NCBI RefSeq assembly: GCF_015277895.1 | Contig: NZ_CP063815.1 | Span: 2,542,001-2,606,000 of the forward strand | Source of the DNA: Microbacterium abyssi | GTDB taxonomy: Bacteria; Actinomycetota; Actinomycetes; Actinomycetales; Microbacteriaceae | Direction of reading: 5' to 3' | Length of the DNA stretch: 64,000 nucleotides | In this document: positions 23,777 through 32,239 of the stretch, in pieces | Layout: every line of letters begins with the position of its first letter | Numbering within the stretch: position 1 is the first letter of the stretch | The notes under the pieces: model-generated | Seen by the model: the letters and a program-made list of their open reading frames with translations, nothing else | Databases searched by the model: none | Told to the model about the DNA's origin: nothing | Position numbers and translations under genes: made by a program

Positions 23777-26458
23777 ATGCTGGGAATGGCTTCGCGCTCA
23801 CGCATGCCGCGTGCGCACAGGGCCGTTTTCCGCGCCGATGTGCAGGGCCTGCGGATGGTCGCCGTCGTGGCCGTCATCCTGGATCACCTGCTGCACTGGC
23901 CCGCCGGAGGCTTCGTCGGCGTCGACATCTTCTTCGTGATCTCCGGTTTCCTCATCACCGGCCTACTGCTTCGCGAGCACGAGCGAACCGGCACCATTTC
24001 GTTCTCGGGGTTCTACCGACGGAGGATCAAACGCATCCTTCCAGCCGCGACGTTGGTGGTGATCCTGACCGTCGCCGCGAGCTACCTGCTGCTGAGCAGG
24101 GTGCGCGCCACGGACACCTTCTGGGACGGCGTATGGGCATCGCTCTTCTCAGCGAACTGGAACTACGCCGCGGAGGGCACCGACTACTTCCAGCCCGATG
24201 TCGCTGTCTCACCCCTGCAGCACTACTGGTCGCTGTCGGTCGAGGAGCAGTTCTACTTCGTCTGGCCGTGGCTGATGCTGCTGATCCTGTGGCTCGGCGC
24301 CAAGGCCCGTGCAGGCAGCTCGTCCCGGTCCTCCGTCTCGGTGCAGCTGGCGATCATTGCGATCATCGTCGGCTCATTCGTCTGGTCGATGTGGGAAACG
24401 GCCGCCTCACCCACTTGGGCTTACTTCTCCACGTTCTCCCGAGCGTGGGAACTGGGCATCGGCGCCGCCATCGCCGTGTTCGCGAAGTCGTGCGCGCGCA
24501 TTCCTGACGAGTGGCGGCCGGCGCTCGGGTGGCTGGGTCTGGTGGGAATCGGCATCTCCCTCTTCGTCGTCACCCCCGAGAGAACCTTCCCCGCTCCGTG
24601 GGGGCTCCTGCCCGTTCTGGCGACGGCGCTGGTCATCATCGCCGGGACCGGAGGCGAGCAGCGATTCCTCTGGCCGCTCACCAACCGTGTCTCCACGTAT
24701 GTCGGCGATGTCTCCTATTCACTGTACCTGTGGCATTGGCCGGTCATCGTTCTGATGTCGACGTACCTTCCGCTCGACACGGTGCCCAATCAGGCGATCG
24801 CGATAGCGGTCATCATCGGATGCTCCATCGGCTCCTACCATCTCGTCGAGAACCCGATCCGCAACTCAAGCTGGCTGGACGGACGCGTGAAGGCCACCTT
24901 CCGCAACCCCCGCGGATGGCGGCATCGTGGGCCGGTTCCGAAGCTCGTCGCCCTTTCGCTGACGTCGGTGGTCACGGTCGGCACGGTGGCATGGGCGCTG
25001 ATTCCGCAGGAGCCCCGCACTCCGATCAGCCCTCCGGAAGTCGTTTTCCTCGGGGATTCCTACACGGCCGGCATCGGCAGTGACGGCCCCGACTGGCCGA
25101 CTTCGGTCTCGGAGGAACTCGGCTGGAACGCCGTCAACCTCGCCGCCGGCGGCACGGGCTACGTCACCGAGGCCGGGGTCGAGGGGTGCGGAAAGGAGCA
25201 CTGCGGCGCATATCTCGAGCAGTCGGAGGCGATCACCGACGAGCCCGACATCATCGTCGTCGCGGGCGGCCGCAACGACCCCGCGGAGAGCATCGAGGCC
25301 GCCGCGCTGAAGCTGTTCACGTCCCTGCGGGACGCGCACCCGGACGCTACCGTCATCGCGCTTTCTCCCTGGGCGGATGACGACCCTCTGAACGAGGCGT
25401 TCACGGCGAAGTCTGCGGCGGTGCAGAAAGCCGCCGCAGGCGCGGATGTCATCTATGTCGACACGGGGCAGCCTTTCGTCGGGCACGCAGATCTCATCTC
25501 GTCAGACGGGGTCCATCCCAACGCCGCCGGGTACACGAAACTATCCCTCCTCCTCGCCCCGATGCTGGCCGAGGCGACAGGTCACTCCCCCACCGGAGTC
25601 GGGTCGCCGTCCGCGACCTCGGCGACCGAACGGCAGGATCAGGTGCGTGAAGCGCTGCGCGCGAAGGAATGGCCCGAGCTCACTCCGGCGGTCGACGAAC
25701 TCGGTGACGACGCGCGAGTGCCGGAGTGGGTGACCGATCACTGCCTCGACGTCGATGACAGCAACGCCGACGGCTGCGCGTACGGCGACGAGGGAGCCGA
25801 GCTCATCGCGCTTCTGGGCGATTCACACGCCATCAGCTACATGCCGACGCTGCGTGAAGCGTTTCCCGATCAGCGCATCCAGTCGCTGACATTGCAGCAG
25901 TGCCCCGCCGCGCCGGTCGCGGTCCAAGTGCGCACGTCCCAGGGCTCGTCGCCCTACCCGGAATGCGATGATCATCGGGCCTGGACGATGAAGTGGATCG
26001 GGACGCACAAGCCCCAGACGGTCGTGATCGTCGACACCTGGGATACTCCTACGCGGATGCCGGGCGAAGACACGGTCGACAAACTGCGCGAATACAAGTC
26101 TGCGCTGACCGATCTCGTCGGCCGTCTCACCGAGATGGGGTCGCAGGTCGTCGTCCTCGCATCCCCGCCTCCCGGGGAGAACCTCGTGGACTGCAAGACG
26201 CCGGCGAGCACACCGGGGGACTGCCTGCGGACGATGCCACGCAGCTATTCCGAGTGGACCAAGGCCACAGAGGACGCCGTCGCCGAAAGCGACGCCGCAG
26301 ACGCCCACTTCGTCAGAACCGACGCCTGGTTCTGCGCGACCGGAAGCTGCCCGGCCTTCGTCGCCGGCGTCGCGACCTTCGCTGACGGCAACCATCTGAC
26401 CGACGCCGCAGCCCGTGCGCTCGGCCCCCTTCTCGTACAGGCACTTTCCACGCAATAA
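23777..26458 (+). CDS. Acyltransferase-3 (OafA-like) fused to two SGNH domains
   Basis: The 893-residue protein has an N-terminal AT3 membrane domain: FRADVQGLRMVAVVAVILDHL, FVGVDIFFVISGFLITGLL, FYRRRIKRILPAAT, and HYWSLSVEEQFYFVWPW (about residues 15-370). Two extracytoplasmic SGNH units follow. The first starts at VVFLGDSYTAGIGSDG (about 420) and ends at SSDGVHPNAAGY. The second starts at IALLGDSHAISYMPTL (about 680) and ends at FADGNHLTDAAA. Related AT3-SGNH proteins usually have one SGNH domain and about 650-700 residues. It probably moves acyl groups onto the exported polysaccharide. Start ATG is supported by GGGGACGGAG upstream. Confidence 0.85.
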   Translation: MLGMASRSRMPRAHRAVFRADVQGLRMVAVVAVILDHLLHWPAGGFVGVDIFFVISGFLITGLLLREHERTGTISFSGFYRRRIKRILPAATLVVILTVAASYLLLSRVRATDTFWDGVWASLFSANWNYAAEGTDYFQPDVAVSPLQHYWSLSVEEQFYFVWPWLMLLILWLGAKARAGSSSRSSVSVQLAIIAIIVGSFVWSMWETAASPTWAYFSTFSRAWELGIGAAIAVFAKSCARIPDEWRPALGWLGLVGIGISLFVVTPERTFPAPWGLLPVLATALVIIAGTGGEQRFLWPLTNRVSTYVGDVSYSLYLWHWPVIVLMSTYLPLDTVPNQAIAIAVIIGCSIGSYHLVENPIRNSSWLDGRVKATFRNPRGWRHRGPVPKLVALSLTSVVTVGTVAWALIPQEPRTPISPPEVVFLGDSYTAGIGSDGPDWPTSVSEELGWNAVNLAAGGTGYVTEAGVEGCGKEHCGAYLEQSEAITDEPDIIVVAGGRNDPAESIEAAALKLFTSLRDAHPDATVIALSPWADDDPLNEAFTAKSAAVQKAAAGADVIYVDTGQPFVGHADLISSDGVHPNAAGYTKLSLLLAPMLAEATGHSPTGVGSPSATSATERQDQVREALRAKEWPELTPAVDELGDDARVPEWVTDHCLDVDDSNADGCAYGDEGAELIALLGDSHAISYMPTLREAFPDQRIQSLTLQQCPAAPVAVQVRTSQGSSPYPECDDHRAWTMKWIGTHKPQTVVIVDTWDTPTRMPGEDTVDKLREYKSALTDLVGRLTEMGSQVVVLASPPPGENLVDCKTPASTPGDCLRTMPRSYSEWTKATEDAVAESDAADAHFVRTDAWFCATGSCPAFVAGVATFADGNHLTDAAARALGPLLVQALSTQ

Positions 26459-26482
26459 ATCCACGTCGACAAAGGAGACACA

Positions 26483-27517
26483 TTGACCAAGCGCGCGCTG
26501 ATCACCGGCATCACAGGGCAGGACGGTTCGTACCTCGCCGAGCTTCTGCTGTCCAAAGGCTACGAGGTGCACGGAGTCATCCGTCGAGCCTCGACGTTCA
26601 ACACCGCCAGGATCGACCATCTGTACGTCGACCCGCACGAACCGAGCGCTCGTCTCTTCCTGCACTACGGGGACCTCAGCGACGGCACGAGGCTCGCAAC
26701 CCTGCTCGCGAGCATCGACCCCGACGAGGTCTACAACCTCGGTGCACAGTCGCATGTGCGGGTCTCGTTCGACGAGCCGGAGCACACCGCCGACACGACG
26801 GGCACCGGCACGATCCGGATGCTCGAGGCCGTGCGCCTGTCCGGCATCAAGACCCGGTTCTATCAGGCGTCGTCTTCCGAGCTCTACGGCGCGACCCCGC
26901 CACCCCAGAACGAGAACACGCCGTTCTATCCTCGGTCTCCGTACGGCGCGGCGAAACTGTATAGCTACTGGATCACCAAGAACTATCGGGAGGCATACGG
27001 GATCTTCGCCGTCAACGGCATCCTCTTCAACCATGAGTCGCCCCGCCGCGGTGAGACTTTCGTGACCAGGAAGATCACTCGCGCGGTCGCACGCATCCAG
27101 GCCGGGCTGCAGGACGACCTCTATCTCGGCAACCTGGACTCGGTCCGTGACTGGGGATACGCTCCGGAGTATGTGGAGGGCATGTGGCGCATGCTGCAGG
27201 TGGACGAACCCACCGACTACGTTCTCGCCACCGGCGTTGGCTATACGATCAGGGACTTCCTGGACGCGTCCTTCGGCCACGTCGGCTTGGATTGGCAGAA
27301 GTACGTGAAGTTCGACGAGCGCTACCTCCGCCCGACCGAGGTCGATGCGCTCATCGGTGACTCGTCGAAGGCCCGAGAACGCCTGGGGTGGACGCCGACG
27401 GTCGACGGCGCCGCGCTGGCGCGGATCATGGTCGACGCGGACGTCGAAGCGCTCACCTGTGAGGGACGACCATGGATCGACAAAGTGTCGGCGATCCCGT
27501 CGTGGGAGATGGTATGA
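26483..27517 (+). CDS. gmd: GDP-mannose 4,6-dehydratase
   Basis: The 344-residue short-chain dehydrogenase converts GDP-D-mannose to GDP-4-keto-6-deoxy-D-mannose. It has the nucleotide-binding [15 protein letters not shown] (residues 8-22), the Gmd-typical [18 protein letters not shown], the catalytic SSSELYGAT and YGAAK (Y-x3-K), and [17 protein letters not shown]. It starts at TTG with a perfect AAAGGAG nine bases upstream, which decides the start. Its stop overlaps the ATG of fcl. No G-loop element precedes it, unlike most genes of the locus. The pair shows that the polymer probably contains L-fucose or a related 6-deoxyhexose. Confidence 0.95.
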   Translation: MTKRALITGITGQDGSYLAELLLSKGYEVHGVIRRASTFNTARIDHLYVDPHEPSARLFLHYGDLSDGTRLATLLASIDPDEVYNLGAQSHVRVSFDEPEHTADTTGTGTIRMLEAVRLSGIKTRFYQASSSELYGATPPPQNENTPFYPRSPYGAAKLYSYWITKNYREAYGIFAVNGILFNHESPRRGETFVTRKITRAVARIQAGLQDDLYLGNLDSVRDWGYAPEYVEGMWRMLQVDEPTDYVLATGVGYTIRDFLDASFGHVGLDWQKYVKFDERYLRPTEVDALIGDSSKARERLGWTPTVDGAALARIMVDADVEALTCEGRPWIDKVSAIPSWEMV

Positions 27518-28491
27518 GCTCCGACACGCTGTCCTACACTCCGGCATCCCTTGATCGCGATGCTCCGTTCTATGTCGCCGGTCACCGTGGGCTCGTCGGA
27601 TCGGCGATCTGGCGCCGGCTGCAGGCGGGCGGGTTCACGAACGTCTTCGGTGCGACGTCGTCCGAGCTCGATCTCAAGGACCGGGATGCCGTCTTCGCAT
27701 ACCTCGGCGAGACGAAGCCGCGCTACCTCGTCCTCGCAGCAGCGAAGGTGGGCGGCATCCTGGCCAACAGCACGTACCCGGTCGATTTCCTGAGCGACAA
27801 CGTGCGCATCCAGACCAACGTCCTCGACGCGGCGCTGGCGAACGACGTGGAACGGGTGATGTTCCTCGGTTCGTCATGCATCTATCCCAAGCATGCCGAG
27901 CAGCCCATACGGGAGGACTCGCTTCTCACCGGTCACCTCGAGCCGACCAACGACGCGTACGCCATTGCCAAGATCACGGGCATCCTGCACGTGCAGGCGG
28001 TGCGCCGGCAGTACGGTCTGCCGTGGATCTCTGCGATGCCGACCAATCTCTACGGTCCGAACGACAACTTCTCCAAGAACGGCTCGCACGTGCTGCCGGC
28101 GCTCATCCGGCGATATGACGAAGCCACCTCATCCGGCGCCGAGCTGGTGACGAACTGGGGCAGCGGGATGCCGCGACGTGAGTTCCTGCACTCCGACGAT
28201 ATGGCGGATGCTGTTCTGCACCTGCTCGAGAACTACGACGGCCCCGACCAGGTCAACGTCGGCACCGGAGCAGACATCACCATCAGGGAGATCGCCGCGG
28301 TCATCGCCGATGCCGTCGGGTTCACGGGTGAGACGGCGTGGGACACGAGTAAGCCCGACGGCACGCCCCAGAAGCTGCTGGACGTATCGAAACTGGCCGA
28401 GACGGGCTGGTCTGCGCGCATTGGCTTGAGCGAAGGCATCGATCGGACGGTGGCTTGGTATCGCGATCACAAAGACGAGGTTCGGGAGTAA
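27514..28491 (+). CDS. fcl: GDP-L-fucose synthase
   Basis: The 325-residue epimerase-reductase turns the Gmd product into GDP-L-fucose with NADPH. It shows [11 protein letters not shown] (glycine motif), the family-typical [33 protein letters not shown], and YAIAKITG (Y-x3-K), then [11 protein letters not shown]. The ATG overlaps the gmd stop in ATGA and a longer upstream reading is unnecessary. Its last 25 bases overlap the convergent polymerase gene, so the two transcripts can pair over their ends. Confidence 0.95.
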   Translation: MSSDTLSYTPASLDRDAPFYVAGHRGLVGSAIWRRLQAGGFTNVFGATSSELDLKDRDAVFAYLGETKPRYLVLAAAKVGGILANSTYPVDFLSDNVRIQTNVLDAALANDVERVMFLGSSCIYPKHAEQPIREDSLLTGHLEPTNDAYAIAKITGILHVQAVRRQYGLPWISAMPTNLYGPNDNFSKNGSHVLPALIRRYDEATSSGAELVTNWGSGMPRREFLHSDDMADAVLHLLENYDGPDQVNVGTGADITIREIAAVIADAVGFTGETAWDTSKPDGTPQKLLDVSKLAETGWSARIGLSEGIDRTVAWYRDHKDEVRE

Positions 28492-29954
28492 TCGGGCGGT
28501 GACGCATCCCGATCGCGTCCCGCGATCAGAGCGATCGACACGATCGTGATCGCGAGGGCGCCCGTCGCCTGCAGCAGCGAGCCGCGCATCAGGATCGTCA
28601 TGTACACCGGCAGGATGGCACCGGCGATGGCCCACACGCCGCCCGTCGCGAACGCGGGGATCATCCGCGTGTCCATCGCCCGCAGCGCGACGCCCAGAGC
28701 GACGAACACGATCACAACTGCGATGATCCCGCCGTTCACGAGCGCCTCCGCCCACATCGGCGCCGAGAGGTTGTCGAAGGAGTAGCCCCGGTACTCGGCG
28801 AGCATGATGCCCGTGTCGGTGGGTTTGTCCGGCCAGATCGCGCGGGGAACGAAGAAGAGCAGGCTGCCCATCGCCTGACGAGCCGGCTGCACGAGTCCGT
28901 CGATCCAGTACGACAGCGCATTCGCGATCTGCCAGAACGCGTCGTAGTCGGGATTGGACAGGTACTCCTCGAAGAAGCCCGCGCGCGACACCGTGCCGTT
29001 CTCGCTGCGGAACACATCGGCGATGGGAAAGAGGGCGAGGAAGCCCGCGATGCCGGCGAGCATCGTGACCCTGGCACGCATAGGAGTGGCCACCGCTCCC
29101 GCGAACACTGCGAGGGCGAAGGCGACCGTTCCGAACGTGTACCGAGCGCTCGCCACCGGGTTCACGATCATCAACAGCAGCACGGCCGCCACGATCGCCC
29201 CTCCGAGCGCCCACCGCCTGTTCGCGAGTGTCCGGGCGGTGCGGCTCAGCTGGGCCAAGCCGCCGGTCGCCACCAGCAGCGGGTATATCGCCCCCGCATA
29301 GAAGATCGAACGCATGGCGGGGTCTGGCCAGGCCGCCGACCGTGCGGCCTGCGCGCCTTCACGGCTGCCGAGCGAACCGGCCAGCCCCACTCTCGAGACG
29401 AAATAGGCGCCGATCAGGACGCCGGCGAGCGCGAGCGCGAGCGTGCGAGCCGGGTGGACGGGGCGCACCTTGAGCGGGGCCTCCCGCGCATTCCGTCCCT
29501 CGCGGAGGATCCAGAGGAACCGCCCCACCTCGTAGCAGACCAGCCCGAGGGCGACGATCGATGCGGTCGGGAGGTCCATGCCGGGGTCGACCCCCGGGGT
29601 CGTGGTCGAGGTCAGACCGGAGAGGATCTGCGCGGTTGGAGCGATGCCCATGAAGATGTACGCGAACACCCACAGGAAGTAGTCGAACAGCCGGGGGATG
29701 CCGCTCACCCACAGGAGCGAGACGCGCACTCCCGCCCACACCATGATGATCAGGGTGACGATCCATCCATCACTCCGCGGCGCGGACGGGACGTACACGA
29801 GAAGCGTCGCGGGCAGGGCGACCGACAGCACCGCGATCGACGTGACGAGCAGAACCCAGCGGACCTCCGGACGAAGATCCGACCGCCCGGGACGCTGCGA
29901 TGCGTCATCCTCGGCTGGTTGCTGTCCGGAGGAGATCGTCCTGGGGTGACTCAT
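28467..29954 (-). CDS. Wzy-like polysaccharide polymerase / O-antigen polymerase family protein
   Basis: This 495-residue protein has about 11-12 membrane helices and one large central periplasmic loop (about residues 300-380, containing SENGTVSRAGFFEEYLSNPDYDAFWQIANALSYWIDG and LFFVPRAIWPDKPTD). This is the layout of Wzy polymerases, and the FVPRAIWPDKP block is often seen in oligosaccharide repeat-unit polymerases. It would join repeat units on the outer face of the membrane. No closer match is clear. It is divergent from the Wzz/BY-kinase gene, with the two promoter regions overlapping around 29980-30015. Confidence 0.7.
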   Translation of the reverse strand: MSHPRTISSGQQPAEDDASQRPGRSDLRPEVRWVLLVTSIAVLSVALPATLLVYVPSAPRSDGWIVTLIIMVWAGVRVSLLWVSGIPRLFDYFLWVFAYIFMGIAPTAQILSGLTSTTTPGVDPGMDLPTASIVALGLVCYEVGRFLWILREGRNAREAPLKVRPVHPARTLALALAGVLIGAYFVSRVGLAGSLGSREGAQAARSAAWPDPAMRSIFYAGAIYPLLVATGGLAQLSRTARTLANRRWALGGAIVAAVLLLMIVNPVASARYTFGTVAFALAVFAGAVATPMRARVTMLAGIAGFLALFPIADVFRSENGTVSRAGFFEEYLSNPDYDAFWQIANALSYWIDGLVQPARQAMGSLLFFVPRAIWPDKPTDTGIMLAEYRGYSFDNLSAPMWAEALVNGGIIAVVIVFVALGVALRAMDTRMIPAFATGGVWAIAGAILPVYMTILMRGSLLQATGALAITIVSIALIAGRDRDASPPDYSRTSSL

Positions 29955-29980
29955 GTGTGAATCCGATCGAACAGCATCCG

Positions 29981-30009
29981 CTGGAAGAGACCTCTGCCGC
30001 TGTTACTAT
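29981..30009 (+). promoter_or_regulatory. Putative promoter of the Wzz/BY-kinase gene
   Basis: CTGGAA (29981-29986) and TACTAT (30004-30009) lie 17 bases apart. The minus strand over the same place offers TATGAT, so the divergent polymerase gene could share the region. The call is moderate because the -35 is imperfect. Confidence 0.35.
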
Positions 30010-30015
30010 CATATC

Positions 30016-30071
30016 CGGAGTGGGGCGCACGACTGGGCAATGGGGACCCTTCTTCACGATCGGGGAGGGTC
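30016..30071 (+). promoter_or_regulatory. G-box leader of the Wzz/BY-kinase gene
   Basis: Three G-runs occur (GTGGGGC at 30020, ATGGGGAC at 30040, TCGGGGAG at 30060). GACCCT (30045-30050) pairs perfectly with AGGGTC (30066-30071), leaving a loop that ends in CGGGG and hiding part of the ribosome-binding site. ATGGGGACC at 30040 opens a 17-codon ORF that overlaps the gene start in another frame. Confidence 0.45.
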
Positions 30072-31634
30072 ATGCAGTCCAACAATCTGCTGAAGCTGAT
30101 TCGCTACCACTGGGCCGCGATTCTCATCTGCGTCCAGCTCGGAGTGCTTCTCGGCGCGGCCATGGCCATTGTCACTCCGCGCGAGTACACCGCTCATGCC
30201 GACGTCTTCGTCCAGGTCTCCGGTGGAAGCAGCACCAGCGATGTCGCTGCGGCGACGAATTACTCCCAGCAGCAGGCGCGCAATTTCAGCGCCGTCGCGA
30301 CGCGTGAGATCGTTCTGCAGTCGGTCATCGACGACCTCGGACTCGATACCACAGTCCCGCAGCTGCGCACGCAGGTGAGCACAGTGGTGCCGCTGAATTC
30401 GACGATGATCACCATCTCAGGAACCGACCAATCTGCCGACACGGCGGCCGACATCGCCAATTCCGTGGCCGCGGCGCTGACCGCGGTCGTCCCGCAGCTG
30501 ACACCGGAGGTCGTCGGGGAATCCACCGTGCGCATGCAGATCATCGAGAGCGCGAATCCGCCGTCGAACCCATCCTCCCCCAACGTTCCTCTGATGCTCG
30601 CGCTCGGGCTGCTTGCCGGGCTGGTGGCCGCAGCGATCGTCGTAGCGATCCGCGCGGCCGTTGGAACCCGCGTCCACTCTGCGGAGCAGGTGGCCGCGAT
30701 CACCGGCGCCGCGATCATCGGCACGATCGCCTTCGATAAGACGGCCCGCGACGAGACGGTCCCCGTCGCCGAAGGCGCCTGGTCGCGACGCGCAGAGGAG
30801 TATCGACAGCTGCGAACGAACCTGCGCTATCTGCAGCCCGATACCGAACACAAGGTCTTCGTGGTCACGTCATCGGTTCCCGGCGAGGGCAAGAGCACGA
30901 CCACCGTCAACATGGCCGCCGCGTTGGCGGCGTCCGGTCTGCGAGTTGGGCTCATCGAAGCCGATCTGCGTCGGCCGTCGCTCGCAGATCTACTGGACAT
31001 GACCCCCGGGGCGGGGTTCGCCGGCGTCCTCACCGATGAAGTCTCGCTCGATGAGGCCTTTCAGAGTTGGGGCTCCGATGGTCTGCAGGTTCTGCTGGCC
31101 GGTGACACACCGCCCAACCCGAGCGAGCTCATCGAATCGGCGCGGGGAGCCGAGATCCTCCAGCAGATACGTCAGTCGTTCGATGTGACGATCATCGACA
31201 GCCCGCCGCTGACTGCCGTCTCCGATGCGGCTGCACTGACGCGGCAGCTCGGCGGTGCGGTGCTCGTCGTCGGCTCCCGGCGTGTGCGCGTCCGCGAACT
31301 GCGCCGAGCGGTGGAGCGGCTATCCACCATCGGCGTTCAGATCGAGGGAATCGTGATGAACTTCGCCGCAGTCTCCCGGGCCGACCGGTACGAGTACGGG
31401 TACATTCCGTCGACGAAGACGGAGCCTGCCAGGGGCACACCTGCGCCGTCAGCGACGACCGAGGCGGAGACCGAGACCGAGACCGAGGCTCCGTCGACGC
31501 GAACCGGCAACGACCGACCGGCGCACGACGCTACGCGGCGGCCCGTCAACCCCGGGCGCAGCGCTGAGCCGCCGCGGCACATCTTTCCCGGTCGTGCCGC
31601 CGGGGCGATGAATGCGAACGAGAACCCGGCCTAG
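30072..31634 (+). CDS. Polysaccharide co-polymerase with BY-type tyrosine autokinase (Wzz-Wzc-like)
   Basis: The 520-residue protein combines the Wzz chain-length domain with a bacterial tyrosine kinase, as in Wzc. Two membrane helices (about residues 15-37 and 175-197) flank the extracytoplasmic part, and a proline-rich segment follows the motif PSSPNVPLMLALGLLAG. The kinase has Walker A SSVPGEGKSTTTVNMA, Walker A' GLIEADLRRPS and Walker B VTIIDSPPLT. Tyrosines cluster in DRYEYGY, followed by a low-complexity T/E-rich tail. It controls polymer length by phosphorylation cycling. Its stop overlaps the GTG of the phosphatase gene by one base (TAGTG). Confidence 0.92.
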   Translation: MQSNNLLKLIRYHWAAILICVQLGVLLGAAMAIVTPREYTAHADVFVQVSGGSSTSDVAAATNYSQQQARNFSAVATREIVLQSVIDDLGLDTTVPQLRTQVSTVVPLNSTMITISGTDQSADTAADIANSVAAALTAVVPQLTPEVVGESTVRMQIIESANPPSNPSSPNVPLMLALGLLAGLVAAAIVVAIRAAVGTRVHSAEQVAAITGAAIIGTIAFDKTARDETVPVAEGAWSRRAEEYRQLRTNLRYLQPDTEHKVFVVTSSVPGEGKSTTTVNMAAALAASGLRVGLIEADLRRPSLADLLDMTPGAGFAGVLTDEVSLDEAFQSWGSDGLQVLLAGDTPPNPSELIESARGAEILQQIRQSFDVTIIDSPPLTAVSDAAALTRQLGGAVLVVGSRRVRVRELRRAVERLSTIGVQIEGIVMNFAAVSRADRYEYGYIPSTKTEPARGTPAPSATTEAETETETEAPSTRTGNDRPAHDATRRPVNPGRSAEPPRHIFPGRAAGAMNANENPA

Positions 31635-32212
31635 TGGCCGTCGCAGCGCTCTCCGCACCGGAGATTCTGTTCGTCTGCACGGCCAACGTCTGCCGTTCTC
31701 CCTACATGGAGTACAAACTTCGCGCCATGCTCGCCGCGCGCAGTTCGGCAGAAGTGTCCATCGGCTCGGCGGGCACGCGCGCGCTCCAAGGGCACGAGAT
31801 GGCGGCGCCCTTGTCGCAACGGCTGCGCGACCGCGGGACCGATCCGTCGGGCTTCCGAGCTGTGCCCCTGCGCCGAGAGATGCTGGAGAGCGCCGCCATC
31901 GTAGTGACCGCCACGCGTGAGCATCGCCGCCAGGTGGTGCAGCACAGTCACGCGGCCGCGGATCGTACTTTCACACTGGCTCAGCTGGCGCGACTGCTCG
32001 GCGCCGCACCCGCAGATGCGTCCGCCTCGGGGTCGGTGGCGGAGCTTGTGATCGCTGCGCACGGCGCCCGCGGAAAAGCGTCAGAGACGTCGCCCGCTTT
32101 CGACGACCTGGATGATCCGTGGCGTCGTTCCCCGCGAATCTACCGCCGGGTCGCGGATCGTATCGATGACCTGCTGATCCCGATGGCGGCCCGCCTGGCC
32201 GGTCGACGCTGA
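31634..32212 (+). CDS. Low-molecular-weight protein-tyrosine phosphatase (Wzb-like)
   Basis: The 192-residue phosphatase has the catalytic P-loop CTANVCRS (C15 to R21) near the N-terminus and the acid/base region DDLDDPWRRS (about residues 155-165). The gene starts with GTG immediately after the BY-kinase stop, so the partner kinase is almost certainly its substrate. Together they set the phosphorylation state that governs EPS polymerisation. Slightly longer than classical LMW-PTPs because of an Ala-rich insert around residues 110-135. Confidence 0.92.
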   Translation: MAVAALSAPEILFVCTANVCRSPYMEYKLRAMLAARSSAEVSIGSAGTRALQGHEMAAPLSQRLRDRGTDPSGFRAVPLRREMLESAAIVVTATREHRRQVVQHSHAAADRTFTLAQLARLLGAAPADASASGSVAELVIAAHGARGKASETSPAFDDLDDPWRRSPRIYRRVADRIDDLLIPMAARLAGRR

Positions 32213-32239
32213 GCTCGAACGACCAGGCGGGTGCCGCCG

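Noticed and set aside
25823..27547. A 574-codon minus-strand open frame spanning gmd and the end of the AT3/SGNH gene
   Set aside because: It crosses two well-supported genes on the other strand and shows no domain.
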